Assembly (NCBI RefSeq): GCF_041146395.1
Contig: NC_090989.1
Location: forward strand, 217,280,843 to 217,344,842
Direction: 5' to 3'
Source: Eulemur rufifrons
Taxonomy: Eukaryota > Chordata > Mammalia > Primates > Lemuridae
DNA length: 64,000 nt
How positions within the stretch are numbered: the stretch's first letter is position 1; each line of letters opens with the position of its first letter. A program made the position numbers and the translations under genes. Under the pieces are notes generated by a model. It ran no database searches. It had not been told where the DNA came from and saw nothing but the letters and a program-made list of their open reading frames with translations. This document shows, in pieces, positions 47,339 to 56,937 of this stretch.

Positions 47339-48147
47339 GTTTTTTGTACTTAAATTTGCTTTAATTTGAATCCTCAAGCAAAAAAAATCATGTATTTTAA
47401 ACATCAAATTATTTCTTGATGTTTTCAGAAGTTTATTATTTATCTGCTCATAGACAGATCTCTCACTTATTTGACTTGGCTCATATATAAATTATCCTAC
47501 ACTCTTTAGGTGCTGATCTATAGGAATTATATGGATTGAATACTGATTGGTATTATGTGCCATTGTACCTAGGAATTTTCTTCTTAAAAGCTAGGAATCC
47601 TGGGTCTCCCCACATATTCCCTCCTCTAAGGGAATCCATTTTCAAATATAGACCCTGTCAGAGGGGCCAGCCTAGCCATCCATGTGTGTTCCAGGAAACA
47701 GAACACCCAATTCAAACTGGTTAAATGATAACAGAAATGTCTAAATGTAGATAGGCCTCAGTTAGTTAGATTGAATTTTCAGTGATGTTATTAAGGACTT
47801 AGTTTCCTCTTACTTTTCTGCTCTGATTTCTGTAGAATCAGTTTTATCTGTGACTTCAAAATGGCAGTCAGGAATGCTAGGAGAAACATGCTTCCTCTTC
47901 TACACTACAGTTGAGATAAATATTTCCTACAAAGGGAAACTCATTACCTCCTCTAGAGGTCCGTTTCATCTTTGGGAAGTTCCAGTTATTAGAATATTCT
48001 CTCTAGGGAGGAGAACAGACCAGATGGGGAAGAAGAGACCAGACTAGATGAGGAAGAGGAGACCAGACCGGAGGAGGAGACGAGACCAGATGAGGAAGAA
48101 GAGATGAGACCAGAGGAGGAAGAGAAGACAAGACCGGATGAGGAAGA
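47339..48147 (-). mobile_element. Unidentified 809-bp retroposed sequence inserted in the Alu
   Basis: Flanked by a perfect 16-bp direct repeat, CTAATTTTTCTATTTT, at 47323-47338 and 48148-48163; after the right copy the top strand reads TTTT/TA, an L1-type nick site. Beside the left repeat is a T-run (47340-47345) and, at 47360-47365, TTTAAT, i.e. an ATTAAA signal 14 nt before an A-tail on the minus strand. The element is thus a reverse-transcribed minus-strand transcript. Its 5' end is a CT-rich minisatellite (48011-48147 in complement). The middle resembles no gene I know; the part near 47940-48000 is weakly like a CR1/L3-type repeat. No ORF of note lies on the minus strand. It could be a retrocopied noncoding RNA or a member of a composite retroposon family. 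Confidence 0.8.
48011..48147. repeat. Minisatellite of about 19-24-bp units, (GAGACCAGACCGGATGAGGA)n
   Basis: Six imperfect units around GAGACCAGAxxxGATGAGGAAGA. Unit lengths are mostly multiples of three, so one plus-strand frame stays open for 46 codons as repeats of T-R-P-D-E-E-E-E before a stop in the target duplication. In the orientation of the retroposon it is a pyrimidine-rich 5' end. Confidence 0.9.
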
Positions 48148-48163
48148 CTAATTTTTCTATTTT

Positions 48164-48285
48164 TAGTAGAGATAGGGTCTCACTCTTGCTCAGGCTGGTC
48201 TCTAACTCCTGAGCTTAAGCAATCCTCCCACTTCGGGCCTCCCAGAGTGCTAGGATTACAAGCGTGAGCCACTGCACCTGGTCCC
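48164..48285 (-). mobile_element. Strepsirrhine-type Alu, second segment (left arm)
   Basis: Continues the split Alu: 'agtagagatagggtctcactcttgctcaggctggtctc' (complement of GAGCAAGAG), 'cctcccagagtgctaggattac', 'gagccactgcacctggtc'. Same orientation and register as 47161-47338. Confidence 0.92.
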
Positions 48286-48345
48286 CAGATTAGTTTTATT
48301 ACGTGCATTTTTCAGATTAAGAAACTGAGGTCATTGCATAGGAGC
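48286..48345 (-). mobile_element. MIR SINE, right part
   Basis: 'cagattaagaaactgaggtcattgc' is the continuation of the antisense MIR interrupted at 47160. Confidence 0.65.
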
Positions 48346-48397
48346 AATGGGCCACATTTGTTTAGTTTTTCCTTGAAGGATTCTATCCCATGGCTTA

Positions 48398-48613
48398 CAG
48401 CTGTGTTGTCCAATATGGTGGCCACTAGCCTCATGTGGTTATTTAAATTTAAATTAAAGTTCATTAATACTACACAAAAAGTTCAGTTTCTCAGTCATAA
48501 TTATCATATTTCAAATGCTCAATAGTCACATGTGGATGGTATGACTACATATCGGGTAGTGCAGACAAACAGAGAATTTCTATCATGGTAAAAATCTCTA
48601 TTGGACAGCACTG
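48398..48613. mobile_element. hAT-type MITE with CAGxGxTGTCCAATA ends
   Basis: Inverted ends: 'cagctgtgttgtccaatatgg' and, on the right, 'ctattggacagcactg'. The interior has 'ccactagcctcatgtggttatttaaatttaaat' and 'tcaaatgctcaatagtcacatgtgg'. Confidence 0.8.
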
Positions 48614-49204
48614 GCTGTGAAGGTTAAAGAAAGTGCTTCCTGCTCCTGACCTCCATCAAAAATTAAACTTCTCTTCTGCTTTTTGAAGGCCTGAACTTCT
48701 CCCTTCTAGCCCCATTTCTACACTTTCTGTATGAGAAAGGAGCTGGACAGCCATAGCATGCTGACTCAAGGTTGGATTGCTATATTTGCTGCTGTCAGGT
48801 AACATTTCAGATGAATCTTTCATTGCCAGTGTCACCACTAGTAAGCAGAAGAAGCTTGGAGCAGATCCAGTCCTGTTTGGAGGATGATGAAGTTGAACCT
48901 GAGATCTATAGGATTCATTAAAACATCATCAAGGCACCAACCTCCCTTGTGATAATATAGACAAAGAGAATGTTCTCTAAGCTGCTGTCTGATTGAGTCT
49001 TGGAACTGGTCTTCCAAGATAGTAGACATAACTAAGAGAGATTTTCAAACTCTGCTTCCCTTGCATTCTTTGGGTTGGGTTTTCAGAGGAATTTGGATTG
49101 AGGATAGTAATTGTTTGTTTCAAATGGCGTAGCCAAATTATTACTTTAGCCAAATGGGGTTCAAGAACATAGGGGCATAGGAAAAAGAAAAGTGTACAGT
49201 AAGC

Positions 49205-49335
49205 AACTTCATTTCTTCAGTAAATATTTATCAAGCCAACTATGAACCAGACATCATGCTAATTGCTAGGAGGATAGAAAGAAACATAAAATGTGGTCCC
49301 TGTCCTTATGGTCCTTAAAGGTAATTAGGGAGATT
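49205..49335. mobile_element. L2-associated repeat fragment
   Basis: 'ttcatttcttcagtaaatatttatcaagccaactatgaaccagacatcatgctaattgctagg' is the diverged 'attcattcaacaaatatttattgagc' string, followed by 'gtggtccctgtccttatggtcc'. Confidence 0.7.
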
Positions 49336-49344
49336 AAAACAATC

Positions 49345-49460
49345 AGTCATAACAATAGCTCCTTTTCATGGAGCACTATTCCATTCCACAAACTATGCTA
49401 AACACTTAAAATAGATCATTTCACTCAAGGCTTCTCAAAATCCTAGGAGGTGACTAACCA
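49345..49460 (-). mobile_element. MIR SINE fragment, antisense
   Basis: 'tccttttcatggagcactattcc', 'aactatgctaaacacttaaaatagatcatttcac'. Confidence 0.5.
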
Positions 49461-51264
49461 GGCACCTGTCAAAACAGAGATTAAATAGGGTTTAAGGAGA
49501 TGATGAGAATCCCAGCCTGTCCTTTGTCTAAGGGTGGAGATGGCAGGCCACAGGAACAGACCTTCTAATTCAGAATAAAGCCACTTAAGTGGACTTTCAG
49601 TTTTATAAATGACAGTATTAAGAGCCCCCTTTTTTTTTTGACTTGACAAACACTGCCACTCCTCTAGGTCCTTGGTATGCAAAGCTGTTTCTAGGGAGAG
49701 ATGGCCCAATTTACATAAGAAGTTCAAGGTTCTTCTAAGGGAAAAGAACAAATACTAGTGCCGTCCCAGTCCCAAACCCCCACTTCCTATATTTTCTCCC
49801 TGAGATTTAGAATTATGGAGGTTAATCAGGATAGAGTGGGGGGCTCCAACAAAGACCCTCTGGCTGGTGAGCTGGGCCAGAGATAAATGTCTACGTGTTT
49901 GGTCCAAATGAGGGAGAAAAGTTTCAACATTGTGCCTAGTTGTTAATGGAAATGTCAGGGTCACAATACCCTGGCTTTGGTGCCCTCTCAGTTCCCTAGA
50001 AAAAGGAAAAACAGCTGAGTGCTGAGCTTTATAATATAATGTATGTATGTGTGTGTATATGTGTTTGTACTGAGTAATATACTGAATAGAGTCTCTGAGC
50101 TATTCATAAGCAAAGCAATTGGTAGCTTTTGTTGAACCCAGTGTTTCCCAAAGTTATTTAGTGAGATATGAAGAGGGAGATATTGTATAGGACATTTGTT
50201 TTGAACATCTTGTGAATTAATGTTCTATGGAGCATTTGAGAAATGCTATAGAGATCCTGTTCAAGGTCTCTCCCCATTTATCTCCCAATACATATGCATA
50301 TGAAACAAACGTAAGAGGGCTAGCTGATATTTGCATCTCAGAATCAAGATATGAAATGACTTCAGCTAGAACAGGTGGAACCATAATTGCCAATTTATAT
50401 GCTGAAATTTGAACGAGGGTAAATTACGAAAAAAAAAAAAAAAACCAAATCAGATATATTAATACAAATAGTGGGTCTTAGAGATCTGTTTCAACAGCAG
50501 TATGCGTGAAGGTGGCTGTGGGATTTTCAATGTCAGAAAGTTCAATATAAAACAACTGTGCCATCAATGACCAAAAACATCATGCAAACTTTGAAGAAGC
50601 AGCTTCACAAGAAGCTGGAAGAAGTTCCACCTGCAGAGTGTGGGCTGCAGGAGTCCCACTGTGCTATGCTGTTGTGTCCTGTTGGATTCCATCACTGGGG
50701 GCGGGTTTTATGAGGGAAGTTGTAAACCTGAAGCAATTCCACGTACTGTGCTGCATCATTTACAACCAAATTGATTAAAATGGAGCCACTTTTTTGGAAT
50801 CCCCTTCAATGTATGGCTATGAGTTAGTTGGTAAAAAGAGGTATTTCTTGAGATTTGGGTGGTGGAAGTCAAGCAGCAACCATTGCTCTCTGAAGGTGGT
50901 GGTGGGTAGATGCAGGGACAGACTTAGCAATGGCAGGTGTCCTTGTCCTCTACTCTGCATCAGCTCCTCTTCCTGACTGTGGACCATTGGTGGTCTCCAG
51001 CTCCTCACCAGATGCTAGAACACCAATCCACCACTTTTCACACAGGTTTGTCCACCAGCTCCCCCTTTGGGACTCCCCTTTTGGCAGTTGGATGATTTTG
51101 GCTTCTCAGATTGACTTGGTGACGCCTCTAATTTCCCAATTGCTCCTTTTAGACCTTCATCTCCCAGCTTCTCCTGTAATTAAGTAATTCTAGTATTAAT
51201 ATCCTCGTTCCAATCACTCAGATCTGCTTCCCCAGTTGAGCCCTGACTGAATCAGTTCTGTAAC
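49461..51264. other. Intergenic, no recognised feature
   Basis: A (TG)n-like patch lies at 50040-50068 and an A-run at 50430-50443. The 50460-50770 stretch is unusually free of recognisable repeats. No coding similarity found. Confidence 0.4.
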
Positions 51265-51550
51265 CATAATCATAACAAGCACTACATAGTGCTTAGATAC
51301 TATCGTGGTTCTGTTTCTGCAGAGTGTTTATGTAGCGAGTGCCGGGCACCATTCGAAGACATTTGCATACTCATTTATTTCTCATAGCAGTCTTATGAGG
51401 CAAATACTATTGTTATTTTCAGTTTACAAATGAGGAAATGGAAACAAAGAGAGGTTATGAAATTTGCCAAAGTTTCTCAAGTTAGTGAATCCAGCACCAG
51501 GATTCAACTACGAATTCCGGTTTTGGAGTGCCTTCTCTTAACCACTATGG
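51265..51550 (-). mobile_element. MIR SINE, near-complete, antisense
   Basis: 'gtagcgagtgccgggcaccattcg', 'ttctcatagcagtcttatgaggcaaatactattgttattttcagtttacaaatgaggaaatgg', 'agcaccaggattcaac', ending 'cttaaccactatggg'. Confidence 0.85.
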
Positions 51551-51629
51551 GAATGAGGCCAATCAGAGTAATAGAAGGCCCAGGAATCCTGTCAGAAAAT
51601 GAATGACTGAAAAATAATGAGGATCTCTA

Positions 51630-51966
51630 GGCCGGGCGCGGTGGCTCACGCCTGTAATCCTAGCACCCTGGGAGGCCGAGGTGGGCGGATCGTTTGAGCT
51701 CAGGAGTTCGAGACCAGCCTGAGCAAGAGCGAGACCCCATCTCTACTAAAAATAGAAAGAAATTATATGGACAGCTAAAAATATATATAGAAAAAATTAG
51801 CTGGGCATGGTGGTGCATGCCTGTAGTCCCAGCTACTCGGGAGGCTGAGACAGGAGGATCGCTTGAGCTCAGGAGTTTGAGGTTGCTGTGAGCTAGGCTA
51901 ACGCCACGGCACTCACTCTAGCCTGGGCAACAGAGTGAGACTCTGTCTCAAAAAAAAAAAAAAAAA
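51630..51966 (+). mobile_element. Full-length strepsirrhine-type Alu
   Basis: Complete dimer from 'ggccgggcgcggtggctcacgc' through 'gagcaagagcgagacccc', the 'atagaaagaaattatatgg' linker and 'gctaacgccacggcac' to an A-tail. A perfect 21-bp target duplication occupies 51609-51629 and 51967-51987 (it begins GAAAAATAATGAGG). Retained CpGs and low divergence make it the youngest-looking insertion here. It carries the RNA polymerase III A and B box regions of Alu. Confidence 0.97.
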
Positions 51967-52261
51967 GAAAAATAATGAGGATCTCTAATCTAAAAAATAA
52001 TTCAGAGTAAAGGTTCTCAAATATCTCAGGGAGAGTGATAAGGAAGAGAGTATAAGCTTGTTTATTCCTATTCTGATGGGAAAAATTAAAACTATCTTGT
52101 AAAAATTGAAAAGATAAGTTTCAGTTCTTTAAAAACACTCTAATTATTAGACCTGTTCTAAAGTGAAATGTCCAGCCATGCTAATACAGTTCAAGCAGTG
52201 ATGGAATAGTCCTCTACCAGAAGGATGGTCTGTGAAGCTTAGCTCCACTATGAACCAACTG

Positions 52262-53470
52262 TTCTTTCATTCATTTAAGAAACACTTTTAAAGGACCAGG
52301 CATGACACTTACACTGGACTCAGCAAAACAGACACGGTTCTGGATAATGTTTACAGTTTAGTAAGTATAGACAGATATAAACAACACTGTAATATCATGC
52401 ATACACACATACACTAAAAAGACAATACAACCTGTGATAAGTACTCCGCAGGAAAAACAGAGCACATAAAAGAGAACACGACCTCGTCAGCAGCTTCAGG
52501 AAGACGTCTGTGATAAAATTGGGTCTGAATCTGCCGGATAAATGAGAGTTCTCTGGATGAATTGGTGGGGAGAGTCTGTTCAAAGGCCCATAGGAAGGAA
52601 AGAACATGGCATTTTAGAGGAACAGAAAGGTCAGATGGATGACATGCAGAATGTTAAGGAAAAAAGGAAATAATATAGGGCCAGACAAATAGAAAGGGCA
52701 GACAGATCATGTAGGACCTGGTGGGTTAGATTTTCATCTTTAGCCTAAGGGGCCATTGGAGTATTTTAATGAGGAAGTTGCCATGAGATTCCTTACAGAT
52801 TACAAGTATCAATGCGGATGCAGTGGAAAGACAGAGTAAGAGTGGAGCAACAGAAGAGTTGGAGCGTTTTTATATAGTTCAGCTGAAAAATGAGACTAAT
52901 CTAGGCTTGAGTAGAGATGGAAAGAAGATAATTTTTTAAATGCAAAACATATCAAACTAAAGAATATTCTTGAATCCGAGAAGTAACGGGGAGAGGAATG
53001 ACAAGGATGACTCCCGAGGTTCTGATTTGTTACATGGGATTAAAATGTACTGAGATAAGCAGGATGGGAGAGGACTGAGTTTGGTGGACAAAGAAGAAAA
53101 ATATGAAGCCTATGGAATGATTTCACGTGAACTGCATTTGAAACATCCAATAGAACTGTTAAATAAGCAATTGGCTAGTTGGGTTGGGGTTAGGGAGAGG
53201 TGTGGACATGAGATAAAATCTTAGCAGATATTTGCCTTCAAATGGACATGAAAGCTAGGGAAGTAGAGGAGAGGGTGTGGGGAAAGGGCATAACATAAGA
53301 ACAGAGGGTCAGGGGTGGGCCTGGAGGAACTCTAATTACAAAGCCTGACCCTGGAGGATGTGCTGCAAAGGAGCCTGAGGAGGGGTTGTCAGAGTGGTAG
53401 GAGGAAAATCAAAATAGAGTGGTGTCTTGGAAGCAAAGACTGGAGAAATATTTTCAAACAATTAAGAGAA
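52262..53470 (+). mobile_element. Ancient L2-associated mammalian repeat, about 1.2 kb
   Basis: Ordered landmarks: 'attcatttaagaaacactttt', 'ggaccaggcatgacacttacactgg', 'gcagacagatcatgtaggacctggtgggttagattttcatctttag', 'tgacaaggatgactcccgaggttctg', 'cctgaccctggagg', 'ggtaggaggaaaatcaaaatagagtggtgtcttggaagcaaag'. It shares this order with 27886-28353 plus 29541-30012. No retained reading frame. Confidence 0.7.
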
Positions 53471-55130
53471 AACCATATGATGTCAAAGACATCAAAGAGC
53501 TTGTGGCTCTGAAATTCTATGATTCTGTATTTTAGAAAATAATAGTATGAATTTTTCTGTTGTATGGTTCTATTTTGAACTTCCTTCAGGGCAATCAATG
53601 TAGATAGCTCTATGTAAAGCTTGACATTTGTATAATGCTTCCACAAACACTGTCTTGGCCCTCACGTGTATGTAGAAGAATGAAGAATTTATCTTTCAAA
53701 TAAGGAAATTTGAAATTCAGGAAATTAAGTGTTTTGCCAAAGGGTATGTAAGTAGAAGAGATATTCTGATTTCTTGGCCAATCTATTTTCTTTCTCTTTA
53801 CTATGTTTCTTAATATATAGTCCAATATTAAATTTCAGCCAGTCTCTCTTTGAAGTATGAGAAATTCTAAATGATTGACATGTATAAACTTGACTGTATA
53901 TATTTCTAAAGCTCACAGTTTACCAATCTTAAAGTTGCACTGGAGTGTGGCTGGCAATAAATTTGAAAAATCATTATTATCTAATATCAAGAAATTTACT
54001 TAGATGTAAAATAACCACCTTTTTTCTTAAAGAATCATTGCTTTCTACATATGTTGCTAATCAGTTCAGTACTTTTATTCTCTTAATTGATTGCCATGGA
54101 AACATGAGCAAGATTGTAAACTGTACAACCAAATCTACAGCTGTTACAGAGTGAGCTCCCCATTGATGAGAACTGCAATTGATGGAACCAACTGAAATTT
54201 TGCTATGGCCCTAATTTAGTAACTAATTTTGAGCTTAATGCCAACATTATAGGTCAATAAAAAAGTAGAACAAGGTTTTCTTATAGAAAAAAAGATGCTA
54301 AGATTGGCAATGAAAATGAATGCAACATGCATAAAAGTCAATAGTGGTTTAAAAAACAATTCTCTTGATTTTAGCTGTAATCTGTTAAGGGCATTCCAAG
54401 AAACTGCTTAGAAAAGTATTGAGGAGAACAATTTAGTCAAGAGAATAAGTCACCACTTAAATGTTTTGCACACTGTCTGGGAAGCCAACTCGATTCAATA
54501 AACAAAACAAAATAAAACATAAATGAAAAAGCTGCCATCCTTTATTTCAGAAATTAAAGATTAAATAAAATTTTCAAGTTTTACTCATGTTCAATATTGT
54601 AGAGCAATTATCTGATACTTCAAAATATTTTTAAATCTCATATGTGACGTCTTGAAATTTATTTTTCATCACTTTTCCCTGGGTCTATGAAATTATTGAT
54701 ACCTAATCATTCCCCTCCTTCCTCAGCTCTGATTTTAAAAGTCTTCTCTCCCTTCTCCCTTCCCTGCCCCACTTCAACATACACATCCCCCCCGCCTCTG
54801 TCCCCAGCCATCCCCCTATAACCTCACCCATAACAGTGGCTACTAGTCTGTAAGTATACAAAAATGTATATTTTATTTTGTAAGCATACAAAAGCATTTG
54901 TATTAAATGTTTTATAAAATGGCTTAAGGCCACATTTACTCTTCTGCAACTTAGTTTTTCCAATTTTATCATAGTGATTAGTTTTTACATTCCCTATTTC
55001 ATAAAGAATTTATGCAAAATTTTGTTAATAGCTACAGAGAACTCTAGTGCATTAATGAACTCAATATAACTCCTATGCTATGCTTATGACATCTGAGAGT
55101 GCATATAAGCACAATGACCAAAACAAAGTC
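53471..55130. other. Intergenic AT-rich DNA, possible L1M scraps
   Basis: The part at 54800-54990 ('tctgcaacttagtttttccaattttatcatagtgattag') resembles an antisense L1M fragment. Elsewhere nothing is recognised. Confidence 0.4.
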
Positions 55131-55132
55131 AC

Positions 55133-55174
55133 AGAATCCAAAGTCAATGTATCAGAGTCCAAAGTCAATGTATA
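55133..55174. repeat. 21-bp tandem duplication
   Basis: 'agaatccaaagtcaatgtatc' is followed by 'agagtccaaagtcaatgtata'. Two units with two differences, directly before a hAT MITE. Confidence 0.85.
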
Positions 55175-55177
55175 AAA

Positions 55178-55395
55178 CAGGAGTCAGCAAACTTTTTCAT
55201 AAAGGGCCAGATAGTAAATATTGTAGGCTTTGTGGGATGTAGTCTCAGTTACAACTACTTAACTCTGCCATTGTAGTGCTAATACAGCCATTGATAATAC
55301 ATAAATGAATGGATGTGGCTGTCCTTCAATAAAACTTTATTTATAAAAGCAAAGAGTGGGCCAGATTTGCTCCATGGGCCATGTGTGCAAACTCT
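55178..55395. mobile_element. hAT-Charlie-type MITE
   Basis: 'caggagtcagcaaactttttcataaagggccagatagtaaatattgtaggctttgtggg', 'caataaaactttatttataaaagc', 'gggccagatttgctccatgggccatg'. Better preserved than its relative at 38537. Confidence 0.85.
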
Positions 55396-55779
55396 AATGT
55401 AAATTGTTGTTTTTTCTATTGTGTCAGTCCAAGATGCAGGAAACAAACCTCTTTCTGGTTCCCTCCTCTTCCTTCTTCCTACATTCCCCACAAACTTTGC
55501 ACTCATTTGTTCTACTACTAGAGCCCCAGTTCCATCCTAGAAGGGTAGATTCAGATCTAGAGGTTCAGTCTATAGCTGTAAAAGTCCTTTGGATTTTTCT
55601 TGGTGAACCATCTACAAGACAAACAAGCCTCTTGCTAATATTGATTGTTTCTCCAAGCACAACTTCCTAAAAATATTTGCAATCTGGCCCTTTATAGAAA
55701 AAGTTTTCCAACCACTATTTTACATCTATGTTTAGACTCAGAACTGTTCTATTACCACAAAGGAATTCCCGTGTGCTAC

Positions 55780-55968
55780 CCCTCTATAGAGGCACTCCCC
55801 CACCCCCACCCCATCCTTGTCCCTTGGCAACCACTAATCTATTCTTTGTGTCTATTGTTTACAACAGGGTTTTTTTTTTTTTCCATTTTTGTGTCCACAT
55901 CATTTACCATGAGAACCTGGCACATAAGTTATTTAATAACTATTTGCTGAATGAATGAATGGAAATGA
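55780..55968. mobile_element. L1M (antisense) scrap followed by an L2 3' end
   Basis: 'cccttggcaaccactaatctattctttgtg' is typical antisense L1M. After a T-run, 'acctggcacataagttatttaataactatttgctgaatgaatgaatgg' is an L2 terminus in sense. Confidence 0.55.
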
Positions 55969-56626
55969 TGTTAAATGTTCTTTTTAAAAGGAACATTTAA
56001 AAAATGGAATCTCTTTTATTCATTAACAAAATTCTGATTGGTTGAAAACTGTGATAAGGTTGCAAAATAATTAAAATCACTTATACTAATATTTTAAAAA
56101 TAATGTTTCTGAGGGCATAAACGAAGCCCACAGAATAGTGAGCATGATGTGGTTAAGACATGGCAATGAGCCCTTGGAGGGGTTGTTAATTGTGTTACAC
56201 AGGAAGTGCCCTGGCACTTCACAATGGGCAGTTTTATGCTTTCGCCCAAATCAGGAAGTGATTGTGACCAAAGGAGTTTAAAAGGTCCCACCCTTCACTG
56301 TGCCACCACAGGCACAATTGGAACAGGTCTTTGAAGACTGGTATTAGATCAAGTCTGAAAGCCACAGTGGTTCACTGTTATTCTGCAGTCAAACCTTCAA
56401 GAACTCCTCTGGAACAGCGATTTCTTAGAGGAAGCCTTGGATAAGTTATAAGGGAGGAGTGTCCTGTATGTCACATCCTATACAAACAGCAAAGGCTGCA
56501 TTGAAGACCATTAGCTGAACCCAAGCACTGTAAGAGTAAAGTGGACTAGGCCAGTGGCCCTCAACTTGGGCCACGTTAAGATTTTTCTAAGGGTTGTGTA
56601 GGCACATTTTAGATGTTCAATTTTAG

Positions 56627-56921
56627 GCTGGACATGGTGGCTCACACCTGTAATCCCAGCACTTTGGGAGGCCAAGGTGGGAGGATCACTTGAGGTCAGG
56701 ATTTAGAGACCATCCTGGTCAACATAGTGAGACCTTATTTCTACAAAAAAAAAAAAAAAAAATTAGCTAGGTGTGCTAGTGATGTCTGTAGTCATAGTTA
56801 CTCAGGAATCTGAAGCAGGAAGATCACCTGAGTCCAGGAGTTTGAGGTTACAGTGAGCTATGATCATGCCACTGCACTCTATCCTGGGCAACAGAGCAAC
56901 ACTTCATCTGTTTAAAAAAGA
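56627..56921 (+). mobile_element. Old Alu (AluJ/S-like), sense
   Basis: 'ggctggacatggtggctcacacctgtaatcccagcactttggg' to 'gcactctatcctgggcaacagagc'. Flanked by a 16-bp repeat with one mismatch, AGAT(G/C)TTCAATTTTAG, at 56611-56626 and 56922-56937. It lacks the strepsirrhine insertion. Confidence 0.93.
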
Positions 56922-56937
56922 AGATCTTCAATTTTAG

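Noticed and set aside
48005..48151. Acidic repeat frame as a protein-coding gene
   Set aside because: No start codon, frame closed by a stop in the target duplication, opposite to the retroposon's strand. Reported as a repeat instead.
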